A stretch of DNA of 64,000 nt. Source: Protopterus annectens (lineage: Eukaryota > Chordata > Ceratodontiformes > Protopteridae). Both the position numbers and the translations under genes were made by a program. Within the stretch, counting starts at the first letter, position 1, and each line of letters opens with the position of its first letter. The notes beneath the pieces were generated by a model that did no database searches, was not told the DNA's origin, and saw only the letters and a program-made list of their open reading frames with translations. The stretch covers positions 1,071,219,438 to 1,071,283,437 of the forward strand of contig NC_056732.1 in NCBI RefSeq assembly GCF_019279795.1, in the 5' to 3' direction. Below, one piece after another: positions 11,357 through 21,561 of this stretch.

Positions 11357-13353
11357 TTATGCAATGTTCCAGGCAGCCAGCTGCATTGTTTTCAGGTTTG
11401 GATGCAGGGTTTTGAAGTTGTTCTGTGTTAACAGTAAGGGAACTAGGGGCAGATGCCATATTTGTTCCCGAGACATGTTCCTCAGTAATGGGTACCAATG
11501 CTGCCTCGGCCAGACTGGAGCTATCAGGATGATCCTTGGATGGTCTTCTTTGATCTTCAATAGCACCTTGTGCATCAAAGGAAGAGGTGGGAATGCATAT
11601 GCTTTCAGGTTTTTCCAACTGAAAGATAGGGAGTCCACCTTCCAAGCAAGTGGGTGGTATGCCCTCGTGCAGAATTTTTTCAATTGGTGGTTGTGTGGGG
11701 ATGCGAATAAGTCTATTTCTGGTAGTCCCCATTTCTCTGTAATGGATTTGAAGATGTCTGGATGTAGCATCCATTCGTGGGCATCCGTGGTAGTTCTGCT
11801 TAGGATGTCTGCTAGTATATTTTCTTTTCCTGGTACAAATATTGCTTGTAACTGAATGTTGAAGCTCAGGGCCACATTCCAGAGGTCCATTGCCATCCGG
11901 CATAGAGGGTATGAATGTGTGCCGCCCTGTTTGTTGATGTACCACATAACTGTGGTGTTGTCCGTCCTTATCAGCAATTGACCCTGTCGAAGAAGTGGTC
12001 TGAATGTCTGAATTGCCAGTTTTACTGCCAGCATCTCCTTTTGATTTATGTGTAGGTTCAGCTGATCTTGAGTCCATAAACCTTGTATGCACTTGTCCAG
12101 CATGTGTGCCCCCCAACCGAGGTCTGAGGCGTCCATTGTGATAGTCTGGCTTGGTTGAGTGCTGTGGAAGGGCATACCTTTGTTCGATTGACAGGCCTGA
12201 GCCCACCATTGGAATTCTTGCTTCAGGCATGGAATTATTGGAATTTGGGTTTCTAGGCTGTGCTTGTGCTGAGACCATTAATTCCTTAGGTACCATTGCA
12301 ACTTTCTCATATGTAGTCTGGCATGTGGAATCAATATTATGCAGGATGCCATGTAACCCAGGGCTTGCAGGACTTTCCTTGCTGTTAGCTGGTTTTGCTT
12401 TGTTAATGCCATGAAATAGAGAGGAAGTTGCTTCTGTTTTTCTGCTGTGAGGGATGCCATTTGATTTGATGTGTCCAGTTCTGCACTCAAGAAAGTTATC
12501 CTCTGGGATGGTATCAGCCTTGACTTTCTTATATTGACTGTGTATCCCAGGGCTTGCAGTATATGAATGACCTTTTTCAAATCTTTTCTAATTTGTTTTT
12601 GTTGTCCGCTTGTAACAGGCAGTCGTCCAGGTAAGGGTAAATTTGAATTCCCTGAAGCCTGCAATGAGCAATTACTGATGCCAGGCATTTCGTGAATACT
12701 CTGGGCGCAGTAGATAAGCCAAAGGGCAATGCTGAGAATTGATAATGCTCTGATCCTGCAAGAAATCTGAGGTATCTTCTGCAATTTGGTCGTATGGGGA
12801 CGTGCAGGTATGCCTCCTTGAGATCTAGAGTTACCAGCCAAGACTCCTTGCCCAGCATGGGAAGAAGCTGCTGAAGGGTCAGCATTTTGAATTTTGGAAC
12901 AATGATGTATGTGTTTAGAGCGGACAGGTCGAGAATAGGTCTCCATTGGTTTTCTTTTCTTGGTACCAGGAAAAGTCTGGGGTAAAATCCTTGCCCTTGT
13001 TCCATGGACGGTACCCTTTCTATAGCTCTCATCCTTAGTAAGTGGTGTATTTGTTGTAGAGCATTTGTCTTCTGATTTGGAGGTAGGTTTGGCATTCCTC
13101 TCTTCCTTGGTAGAGTATGGAAGTGAAACCTGTAACCTTGGTCTATTGTCTGTAAAATCCATTTGTCTCCTGTGATGTGATGCCAGTTTACTGAAAATAA
13201 GGCTAGATTTCCACCTAAGGGTGCTTCTAGTTGTTCCCTGGTAGGCGGTCTCAGAGCCAAGTCACTGTGATTGTCCTGTGGAAGTGGTGGTGGCTGGATC
13301 TGTGGCAGTACTTCGCTGGTTGTTAGGCTGCCACTGACGTCCCCTGTAGGCAC
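11357..13353 (-). pseudogene. Inner DIRS pol: RT, RNase H and methyltransferase-like domain
   Basis: Starts at 13353, overlapping the gag end by 31 bp. The RT part shows GFYPRLFLVPRKENQWRPIL, then TLDLKEAYLHVPI (motif A Asp), LPFGLSTAPRVF (motif B) and YLDD (12622-12633, motif C), all intact. A frameshift near 12590 and a stop at 12278 follow. RNase H shows MDASDLGWGA, QKEMLAV, RTDNTTVMWYIN and ADILSR, so the four acidic residues are present. Beyond it, IDLFASPHNHQLKKF and a YAFPPLPL block match the Dam-methyltransferase-like domain known from DIRS elements. Confidence 0.88.
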
Positions 13354-15089
13354 CTCTGGATTGACCCCTGCCTCTTGGGCCTATTCCTGCCTCTCTGAGC
13401 TCTGGAGGTGTCTGGAAAGGACCAATTCTTGGAAGGCCAGTTCCTACTAAACCTTGGAGGCTGGACCTGTAACAAATCCTTGACTGTCTGGACAGATTTT
13501 GCTTTCTCTTCCACCTTCTTCAGCACCTGCTGTGCAGGGGAGCCAAACAAATTGAGCTTATCCATAGGAGCGTCTAGGAGCTTTGATTTAACATGGTCTG
13601 GTAAGGACTGCTCTTTTAACCATGCATGCCTTCTGATCACTGTACCAGTCATAGCTGATCTAAAGGAAGCCTCCAGTGCATCATAGCCGCATTTTAAAGA
13701 ATAATTACTGACCTGCTGAATGTTATGTACCATTTCCTGAACAGATTTTTTGTCTAATGGTTCAGACGAGGACAGTTTTTTAGTTAACTGATCCAACATA
13801 AATTCCTGATACTGAATCATGTGGAATTGACAGTTTAAGGCCCTAGCCGAAAGAGTAGCAGAGGTGTAAACTTTTTTACCCCATCTCTCTAAAGCCCTAG
13901 AATCCCTTTCAGAGGGGAGGGGGTTTTTGGCAGAGGTAGCTGCTACAGCCTTGGGTCCCTGGGAGATAGTTTCAGGATCTGCAAAAGGAGCCTTATACAA
14001 ATGATAATGTGTGTCCGGAACCCTGTAGTACCTGTCGGGCTTAGCAGGGGCCGGAGGAAGAGAATCAGGAGCAGTACAAGCATCATTAAATGCATCATCC
14101 ACAACAGTGAGTACTGGAGGAATGGCTAAAAACCTATGCTGTGGCAAATGCAAAAAGGTCCTAAGCCTTTTCCTAGAGTCTGAAAAATCCTGGCCCTGCC
14201 ATTGAAATTGTTCCCTCATAGCATGCAAGGTTTCCCCAAAAGAAAATTCCTCAGGCGGAGAGGCAGAAGGAATGGAGTCTTCTGCATCAGAGTCCTCATA
14301 AGGAGAATAAGGGCCCTCTGGAGGGTTTGTATTATCTGAATCATCAGAGGAGTAATCTGAAGAAACTGGCTCAGGGGGCTCTGCTCTAGGCCTCTTCTCT
14401 GGAGGTGGGTGAGAGGCCCTGTCAGGGTGAGGTTGGGATCCCCGGATCAAAGAAATGAGATCCTCTGCTAGACTAAGCATTTGAGAACTAGAGCTAGGCC
14501 TGTGAGAGGGGGTCTTAGAAGGCACAGTTTTGGTAGATTTTGCTGCTTTAGCCCTGGCAAAAGCCTTAATCGACATGGATGCAGAGGGCCTAGCAGCTCC
14601 ATGTGCAGGAGTAGATATATCTAAAGGTATAGTATCAGATAAATCCTGTGAACCTGCAAGAGCAGGTGGGATTTCAGTAGCAGATTCAGCCATGCTGGAT
14701 GAGGCCTCGGTAGGAGGCAAGCTTTCGGCCGAAGGAAGAACCGTGGACTCTGTTTCAGCCGAAACCGAGACACTCGCGGTTGGCTTAACTGCGTTTTCGG
14801 CCAAAACTGCGGACCGCGGGTGTCGGTCCTTTTCCTTGCATTTTTTAGTTAATTGCGAAGTCGGAGTTTCCGATGGCATATTGTAAGCAAAAGCGGAGCC
14901 GAAAAACTCCTCAGCAAATTCCGACCGACGTCTAAGCGTCCGTCGGTTGAAAGAAGCACAGGCTAGACAAGCTGCTACGTCGTGGTCTGGGCCTAAACAA
15001 GGTAGGCAGTAAGAGTGGAAATCTTTATGAGGTATTTGTTTCCCACAAGTTAAACAGTTATTCACTTTTTCTGACATCGGCTGAGGCAA
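13323..15089 (-). CDS. Inner DIRS gag-like protein, intact ORF
   Basis: Open for 588 codons. The N-terminus (residues 10-50) carries a Cys/His cluster: CLTC, then H and C residues, CLPCLGPDHD and CLAC, likely a zinc-binding fold. The middle (residues about 100-290) is rich in Ser, Pro, Ala and acidic residues and looks disordered. The C-terminal half contains helical, basic segments (for example RRHAWLKEQSLPDHVKSKLL). It is homologous to the broken outer gag. The start is chosen at MPQPMSEKVN; MSEKVN five codons later matches the outer copy's start and may be the true one. Confidence 0.85.
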   Translation of the reverse strand: MPQPMSEKVNNCLTCGKQIPHKDFHSYCLPCLGPDHDVAACLACASFNRRTLRRRSEFAEEFFGSAFAYNMPSETPTSQLTKKCKEKDRHPRSAVLAENAVKPTASVSVSAETESTVLPSAESLPPTEASSSMAESATEIPPALAGSQDLSDTIPLDISTPAHGAARPSASMSIKAFARAKAAKSTKTVPSKTPSHRPSSSSQMLSLAEDLISLIRGSQPHPDRASHPPPEKRPRAEPPEPVSSDYSSDDSDNTNPPEGPYSPYEDSDAEDSIPSASPPEEFSFGETLHAMREQFQWQGQDFSDSRKRLRTFLHLPQHRFLAIPPVLTVVDDAFNDACTAPDSLPPAPAKPDRYYRVPDTHYHLYKAPFADPETISQGPKAVAATSAKNPLPSERDSRALERWGKKVYTSATLSARALNCQFHMIQYQEFMLDQLTKKLSSSEPLDKKSVQEMVHNIQQVSNYSLKCGYDALEASFRSAMTGTVIRRHAWLKEQSLPDHVKSKLLDAPMDKLNLFGSPAQQVLKKVEEKAKSVQTVKDLLQVQPPRFSRNWPSKNWSFPDTSRAQRGRNRPKRQGSIQRCLQGTSVAA

Positions 15090-15188
15090 GAAAGAGTCCC
15101 CAACGGGGTACTTAGCTTTTTACAAGTCTTTGGTAGTAGTAATCTCTGGTTCTGACCGACCGGCACTTGCCAACAGCTTCTGCTTCGG

Positions 15189-15372
15189 GTGCCACGCGGC
15201 AAGAAAGACTGAGGAAAATGGCGTCGGCTGATGCCTTTATACCCGCAGAACTGCAGCTATGACGTCGGGTGAAGTGCGACATCAGCCGAGGCCAGACCCA
15301 GACTTTGGAATCCGGCCGACCGAAGGGCTGCCTGAGGCCAGGACAACCCATTTGTAAGGACTGCAGATGCAT
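15189..15372 (-). repeat. Inner DIRS right inverted terminal repeat
   Basis: Reverse complement of 9811-9985. This copy lies upstream of gag and so should hold the promoter. Confidence 0.9.
15235..15242 (-). promoter_or_regulatory. TATA-like box of inner DIRS
   Basis: On the minus strand the repeat reads gggtataaaggc, about 150 bp upstream of the gag start. Its place in the terminal repeat fits an element promoter. Inferred from sequence only. Confidence 0.55.
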
Positions 15373-15399
15373 CCTTGAAGGACATCTAGGGGCTGGCTA

Positions 15400-16390
15400 G
15401 GATGCCCTTCAAGACTGCAGAGGCAAACCCTGCCCTGGATTTGAAGAAAAGAGGCAGGTGGTAACTTTGGTAAAAGTGTGAACAGATATCCATGTGGCAA
15501 CTTCCAGGATGTCCCTGGTGGGGAACTCCTCTGAGGAAAGCTGCAGAGGTGGAGGCTACTCTGGTGGAGTGAGTCCTGACCCCTTGGGGGGCGGCTTTCC
15601 GTGTTGTTTGTAGAAGAAATGGATGCAGTGTGCTATCCATTTCTAAATGGTTTGTTTGGAGATGGCTTTGCCTTCTGCCCCTGTAGCAAAGCTAACCAGC
15701 AATTGATAAGACATTCTGAAGGATTTAGTCCTGTCTAGATAGAATCTCAGCTGTCTGTGCACATCTAGAGTGTGCAGGATCCGTTCTCCCTTGTTCTGGG
15801 GATTAAGAAAAAAGGTGGGCAAATGAATGGATTGGTTGAGAGTCACACTGGACACCACCTTGGGCATGAAGGATAGGTTAGTCCTGAGGGATACCCTGTC
15901 AGCATGGAAGATGATGAAGGGTTCCACAGCCATGGGTGTTTGCAGGTCGGAGACTCTTATGGCTGAAGTGATGGCCAGAAGGAAAACTGTCTTCCAGGAG
16001 AGAAATTTTAACTCTGCAGAAGAAGCTGGTTCGATGGGGGGCAGGGTGAGCTTTTCCAACACAAAGTTAAGGTCCCAAGCTGGGGTTGGTGCTCTTCTGG
16101 GCGACCTCAAGTTGCTAGCCCCTCTTAGGAACTATTTGATCAAGGGGTGTGAGAAAAGGGGCTACTCAGTGGGAAAATGAGCAGAGATAGCAGAGACCTG
16201 AATATTAATACAAGAAAGAGAGAGAGCACTGGGTAGTAGGTCAACTAAGTAATCCAGGATGAGAGGGAGGGAGGGCTGTGTCGTATTAGCTCCCTTAGCC
16301 TGAATCCAGGTGCAGAACCTTTTCCATTTGTCAGCATAAGACTTTCTAGTGCTAGGGCTTCCGGCCTCATGTATAACATCTAGAACCTGT
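15400..16390 (-). pseudogene. Outer DIRS tyrosine recombinase
   Basis: Homologous to the inner recombinase. 16110-15643 reads PAWDLNFVLEKL, then SAIRVSDL with the catalytic Arg and LHTLDVHRQLRFYLDRTK. A stop at 15643 follows the KQTI segment. The HxxR block (THSTRVASTSAAFL) and the tail HTFTK region are readable between 15640 and 15400 in shifted frames. The N-terminal core-binding region (16390-16120) is broken by stops. The inner DIRS begins just beyond its 3' end. Confidence 0.78.
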
Positions 16391-18447
16391 TTACTGAGGT
16401 TGGCGGATTGAGCGGGGGGTTAGGGAATAAGCCAAGCTGCCAAACTGAGTGTCTGCAATTGGGGATGCATGAACTCCCCTTCCGTGTGGGTCAGGAGGTT
16501 TGGAGTCTGAGGAAGATGTCATGGTGGCAGTGGGGGCAGGCTGCGCAGCAAGGGGTACCAGTGCTGGCGAGGCCAGTCTGGAGCTATAATTGTCCTTGTT
16601 TTTTCCTTCTTTATTTTGAGCAGTACCCTGGGGATGAGAGGTAGTGGAGGAAAGACACAGACCGATAGATTGACCCAGGGGAAGGAGAGGGCTTCCACTT
16701 TCCAAGCCATGCAGTGATGCTCCCTGGTGCAGAATTTGCGGAGCTGATGGTTGGTGGGGGAGGCAAAGAGGTCAACCTTTGGGGTGCCCCATTTCTGAGT
16801 TATTAGGGTGAAGGTTCTTCTGTTGAGCTGCCACTTTTGTGGGTCCAGAAGATTTCTACTTAATTGGTCTGCCAGAGAGTTGAGAGAACCTGGTAGGAAT
16901 TGTGCTAACACGTGAAGCTGCATGGCAGAGGCTGTGTGCCAAAGGATCATGGCCAGCGTGCATAGAGGGTAGGAGGGAGTCCCTCCCTGCTTGTTGATAT
17001 ACCACATTACAGTGGCGTTGTCTGTTTTGGTCAGGAGAGCCCCTGGGGAAAGAAGGGGCTTGAAAGCTATCAAAGTGTGCTGGACAGCAATCATCTCTTT
17101 TTGACTGATGTGCAGAGGGATTTGCTGTGGGCTCCACTGGCCCTGTATGCACCTGCCATCCAGGTGTGAACCCCAGGCATAGTCTGATGCATCTGCGGTG
17201 AGGGTCTGGGTGGTGAGAAAGTTAGTCCCTTGTTGTGGGAACATGCTGCTGCCCACCAAAGGAAATCCTTTCTGAGGCAAGGAATTACAGGTATAAGAGT
17301 CTCCAGGTCTTGACAGTGTTGACACCAAAGGCTTTTTAGGTACCACTGAAGTTTCCTCATACACAGTCTGACATATGGAATGAGTAGTATGCAAGATGCC
17401 ATGAACCCCAGAGCTTGCAGGATCTTCCTTGCAGATAGCTGGGGTCTAGTGGCTAGTTGAGAGAAATAGGCTGTCAGGAGATTTTGCTTTTCTGGTGTAA
17501 GGAATGCCATCTGGGATACTGTGTCCAGGCTTATTTCCAAGAATATAATCCTTTGGGTGGGCACCTGTTTGGATTTATTTTTATTGATTGTGTACCCTGG
17601 GGAGCTTATTAGGGACTTTACAAAGGCCAGGTGCTTGAGCAGCTTTTCCTGGCTGTCTGCCTGAATTAGGCAGTTGTTTAAGTATGGGTAAATCTGGATA
17701 TTCCTTTGTCTGCAAAAGGCAATGGCTGGAGCCAGACATTTTGTGAAAACTCTGGGAGCAGTAGATAAGCCAAAGGGAAGCACAGAGAACTGAAAGTGCT
17801 GAGATCCTGCCTTGAAACTGAGATATTTCCTGCATGATTCTCCGATAGGAATATGGAGGTAGGCCCCTTTTTAGTTCTAGGGTGGCTTTGAATTTTGGGA
17901 TCACCTGGAAGGTGTTTAGAATGGATATATCGAGGATGGGGCACCAGGTGCCCTCTTTTCTGGGTACCAGAAAAAGTCTGGAGTAGAAACCTTTGCCTCT
18001 CTGTTCTGCAGGAACATGCTCTACTGCACTCATAGAGAGCTGGGAAAGGACTTGCTTTTGTGCCTCTGCCCACTGGTTTGGTGGTAGATCTGGGAACCCT
18101 TCCGGGGAAGGAAGGGTGTGGAAAGAAAATTTGTATCCCTTGGACACAATGTTGAGAACCCAGTGGTCGTTGGTAATGGTGGCCCAGGTATTTGCGTGAA
18201 AAGAAAGTTTTCCTCCTAGGGATAAGTGAAGGTGGGCAGAGGGAGAGGGTGGGGGAGGTGAGACACTGTGAGTTCTTCCAATAAGGGGGTGGCTTAGAAC
18301 TCCCTGGTTTTGAAGTGGAGGTAGTCCACTGCTTAGATCTCTGCATTCACTGTGGCTGCTGTCTGGGGGGGGGGGGGTCTGGTTTCCCGGGGTCTGGGCT
18401 GGAGTGGCTTGGTGAGAGCAGGAAAGGACCAGTGCTTGGTGGGACAA
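16391..18447 (-). pseudogene. Outer DIRS pol with inactivated RT
   Basis: RT N-part at 18447-17880 reads GFYSRLFLVPRKEGTWCPIL. Compared with the inner copy, about 20 residues are missing before motif A, where TLDLKEAY has become TLELKRG followed by a frameshift. Motif C reads YLNN (17673-17684) instead of YLDD. RNase H (17220-16850) keeps TADASDYAWG, QKEMIAV, KTDNATVMWYIN and ADQLSR. The methyltransferase-like domain (VDLFASPTNHQLRKF ... FPPLPL) follows to about 16530. The RT could not be active as read. Confidence 0.85.
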
Positions 18448-18486
18448 TGCCTGCTGAACCTGGGTGGCTGGATCTGTAAGAAATCC

Positions 18487-20112
18487 TTAACTGTCTGCAT
18501 GGATATGGTTTTTCTTCCATCTTTTTAAGATCTCTTCTGCCTTAGTGCCAAATAAGTTGTCTTTGTGCAAGGCGGCATCCAACAGTTTAGATTTGACATG
18601 GTCTGGCAAGGGCTGTTCCTTAAGCCATGAATGCCTTCTAATGACAAATCCGGTGACTGCTGCCCTGCAAAAAGCTTCTAGGGCGTCAAAACCACAGTGC
18701 AAGGTGTGTTTGGTTACTTGACTTGCAGAGTGCATTAACTCTTGTAACTCTCTAGATTCCGCACAAGAAAGAAAGAAAGACATTTTTTTATTTGAGCAGT
18801 TCTAGGGTATGTTGCTGAAATTTTAGCATATGGAACTGATAAATTAATGCCCTGATAGCAAGAGTAGCCGAGGTGTATACTTTTTTACCCCATCTGTCTA
18901 GTGCTCGGGAATCCCTACCTGAGGGGGTGGGATTCTTAGCAGAGGTTGCTTTAATTCCTTTAAGCCCTTGAGAAATTACCTCAGGGTAAGCAGTAGGATT
19001 TTTATAAAGAAATTTGTGTGAGTCAGGGACTCTATAGTACCTGTCTGGTTTTATGGGTGCAGGAGGGAGAGTGTCAGAAGTCAAGATGGATTCAAGGGAA
19101 AACATCCCCCACAACATCCAGGACTGGGGGGATGGCCAAGGGTCTGTGCTGTGGAAGATCTAAGAATTCCCTAAGTATCTTTTTAGACAGAGGGTAGTCA
19201 TGACTCTCCCATTGGAAATGCTCCCTTAAAGCACAAAGGGTTTCCCCAAAGGAAAAATCCTCTGGGGGAAAGGCGGAAGGGATGGAATCCTCTGCATCAG
19301 AATCCTCATAAGAAGAGAGGAGTTGCATGTCTTCATATTCAGATGCATCAGAGTCATCTGACTCGAGACAAAACTACAGGGAGCAGATCTCTTTTCCTTT
19401 TGGAGGGGGTACCTTGGCTTCCCCTGATCAGCATGATTAGGTCTTCTGCCATTTTAAGCATCTGAGACTGAGGCAAGGAAGCAGGTGGCTGAGCTTGGGT
19501 TGTCAGTTTCTTGGGTGTGGTTCATATTCTGTGCATAAGAAACTTGGTAGTTTTCGAAAGAATGGTAGTCGTGAAAGAAGACATCGGTTTGTGTTGAGAA
19601 TCGGTAGTGTGAAGGACTTTCCTCTGAAGCCGGTGCCTGCTCAGTGGCTCCGAACCCATTGAAGGTAGAGACGACCGCAGGATCCTTAGTTGAAGAAGAG
19701 TTTTGCGGCAGACTGGTCTCCGAAAGGGTCTCGGTTGCGGCCTGCAAATCCACAGAAGTGGGCATCAGGGGCTGCGAAAGCGCCTCCTAAGGACTGGAGA
19801 ACCGACGACTAGCTTAACGGAAGCATCGTCAGTAGGTTTTGACCTGTGTGGTCTGTCTTTATCTTTACATTTTTTCAGAAGATCTGCTGTCGGATGGCTT
19901 ACTGAAGCCATATCGGACTTCGAGGACTGTAAGCAAAAATATCTAGATACAATAAGGGTCCGATGACAGATAGTTCTGGCATTGAATAAAGCACAGAAGC
20001 AACAGTGGGGAACGTCGGGGTCTGGGCCTAAACAAGTGACGCAGGAAGAATGAAAGTTTCGGTGTGGTATTTGCTTTCCGCAGGCGAGACAACTGTTAAC
20101 TTTTTCTGACAT
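18487..20112 (-). pseudogene. Outer DIRS gag-like gene, fragmented
   Basis: Starts MSEKVN at 20112 and shares the N-terminal Cys/His cluster of the inner gag (CLAC, FHSSC, CLGPD, CFC). It is broken into at least five frame segments (20112-19765, 19765-19454, 19328-19092, 19117-18788, 18783-18487). Blocks shared with the inner gag include SYEDSDAEDSIPSA, SFGETL and PDRYYRVPD, which confirm homology along its length. Confidence 0.8.
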
Positions 20113-20233
20113 TGGTTAGTGCAAGAAAAAAGGATCCTCAACAGTGTGCTTAGCTTTAGAAGACTTCAGCTTCAAATCAGTAGACGAAACTCAGGTAGTG
20201 GCCGAAACTCATGCAAACTGCTTCCGGCTCCAT

Positions 20234-20403
20234 GGCAAGAAAGACTGATGTATTGGCTTGGGTTGCCTTACCTTATACTACTGACGACCTGATATCAGTC
20301 CTGAACTGACAGCAACTGACGCAGAAATACTAAGCCTCTGGTATTCTGGTCGGCCAAGGGCTACCCTGGCAGGGATAACCCAAATGTGATGACTGCAACA
20401 GTG
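20234..20403 (-). repeat. Outer DIRS right inverted terminal repeat
   Basis: Reverse complement of 9325-9494. The element ends at 20418 (ggacat), as in the inner element. Confidence 0.85.
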
Positions 20404-20418
20404 AAACACAAAGGACAT

Positions 20419-20674
20419 CTTAAGATACTGCTCCAATGAGACTAATATTATGCAGGCTTTATAAAGTAATTAAGGTTAATGTGGTAATAGGGAGGGGGTC
20501 AGCAATTCACTTGGTTGGTCGTCCAGCTTTAAAACTGAGGAGGTATAGTCTTCACGTGGTGCTTAATTCAAAAGGGTCATGGCAACAGGGTCTTTGTATA
20601 CTTACAATATCTCAGTCTGAAGTGGGATCTCTCCAAATCCAAGCACTGGAAATATCTAAGGATATGCTGTGATA
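20419..20674. other. Unassigned spacer
   Basis: About 256 bp between the outer DIRS and the palindrome. I recognise no gene or repeat here. Confidence 0.5.
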
Positions 20675-20747
20675 TACAATACAGCAAACGTATCCAAATG
20701 TAGGTTGCCTCTTCAATCACCGACCAGCATATATTTAAAACAACTTT

Positions 20748-20800
20748 ATTGTGAGCGCTTTCGAAGGGATCTGTGTCCCAACTTCATCAGACAAAAGTTC
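20748..20800 (-). ncRNA. Hammerhead-ribozyme-like motif, arm 1
   Basis: On the minus strand: CTGATGA (20784-20790), a possible stem II with GGGA and TCCC pairing around cacaga, then CGAAA. This is the conserved hammerhead core order. Hammerheads are known in Penelope-like elements. Stem I is not convincingly paired by eye. Confidence 0.5.
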
Positions 20801-21053
20801 AACCATTCCTCACACACCTTATATATCCCTTATTTCAAAGTTAATCGATCCATTATTCAATTATTCATTCATCTAACAAAACGACTAAAAAAATCCTTAT
20901 CTAAAAGTAAGGCTGCAAAACTAAATGCTGTAAAAAAATTTGCCATTTGTAAGCAAACAACCTGTTACCAATTCTATACATATATCTTAATAACTTGTGT
21001 ATAGCATTTGAATAGAAAAGTTTGTAAAACATTAATTTATTAAGTTAATAAAA

Positions 21054-21055
<2 letters not shown>

Positions 21056-21119
<64 letters not shown>
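21056..21119. repeat. (AT)n microsatellite
   Basis: About 31 AT units near the centre of the palindrome; self-complementary and likely to extrude as a cruciform. Confidence 0.95.
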
Positions 21120-21122
<3 letters not shown>

Positions 21123-21167
21123 TAAGTATACATAAATGTGCTCTATATAAATAAATACATTAAAATA

Positions 21168-21275
21168 CATAAAAAATACATAAAAAATACATTAATATGA
21201 TTAAATAGTGTGTAATTGCTTCAGTTTTAAAGCAATTACACACTATTTAATCACATTAATGTATTTTTATGTATT
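21168..21275. repeat. Inner hairpin within the palindrome
   Basis: About 33 bp on each side (around gtgtgtaattgctt and aagcaattacacac) pair nearly perfectly across a short loop at 21221-21229; pairing continues into A/T-rich flanks. Confidence 0.85.
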
Positions 21276-21434
21276 TTATTGCTTACAAATAGCAAAATGT
21301 TTTTTACAGCATTTAGTTTTGCAGCCTTACTTTTAGATAAGGATTTTTTTACTTGTTTTGTTAGATGAATGAATAACTGAATAATGGATCAATTAACTTT
21401 GAAATAAGGGATATATAAGGTGTGTGAGGAATGG

Positions 21435-21500
21435 TTGAACTTTTGTCTGATGAAGTTGGGACACAGATCTCTTCGAAAGCGCTCACAACAAAGTTGTTTT
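21435..21500 (+). ncRNA. Hammerhead-ribozyme-like motif, arm 2
   Basis: CTGATGA (21447-21453), stem II region and GAAA (21475-21478), then acaacaaagttgt, which can form a 5-bp stem III-like hairpin. Stem II here has one mismatch (TCTC for TCCC) relative to arm 1. Confidence 0.5.
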
Positions 21501-21561
21501 AAATATATGCTGGTCGGTGATTGAAGAGGCAACCTACATTTGAATACGTTTGCTGTATTGT

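Larger units (their letters stand above)
9768..15385 (-). mobile_element. Inner DIRS retrotransposon, complete and younger
   Basis: A 5,618-bp element with both ends readable. The internal complementary region (10181-10276) joins the reverse complements of the left start (agtacagttttgtacc, from 9768) and the right end (ccttgaaggacat, to 15385). It sits in the outer DIRS between that element's internal complementary region and its recombinase gene. No target duplication is seen, as expected for tyrosine-recombinase integration. Gag is open; the RT and recombinase genes carry a few frameshifts and one nonsense codon, so it is recent but probably not autonomous. Confidence 0.92.
9278..20418 (-). 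mobile_element. Outer DIRS retrotransposon, interrupted by the inner one
   Basis: Tyrosine-recombinase retrotransposon transcribed on the minus strand. Ends are fixed by its own internal complementary region (9628-9725), whose two halves are the reverse complements of the left start (acagttgtgt, 9281) and the right end (aaaggacat, 20410-20418). Inverted terminal repeats are at 9325-9494 and 20234-20403. Genes in order are gag (20112-18487), RT/RNase H/MT-like (18447-16391) and tyrosine recombinase (16390-15400). Removing the inner element leaves about 5.5 kb, a normal DIRS length. Degenerate ORFs and a YLNN RT motif show it is older than its insert. Confidence 0.88.
20675..21561. mobile_element. 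Palindrome of two Penelope-type terminal repeats
   Basis: Two arms of about 280 bp (20675-20957 and 21279-21561) are inverted copies that I align at about 95-97%. Each carries a ctgatgaagttgggacacag block followed by cgaaagcgct, the kind of terminal sequence seen at Penelope-like element ends, including the full element at 54667. There is no RT or GIY-YIG coding between the arms, only (AT)n and a smaller hairpin. It may be a deleted Penelope element with inverted terminal repeats, or a non-autonomous derivative. Confidence 0.7.

Noticed and set aside
11352-11855. 167-codon plus-strand ORF
   Set aside because: Shadow of the inner DIRS RNase H/MT-like region on the minus strand.
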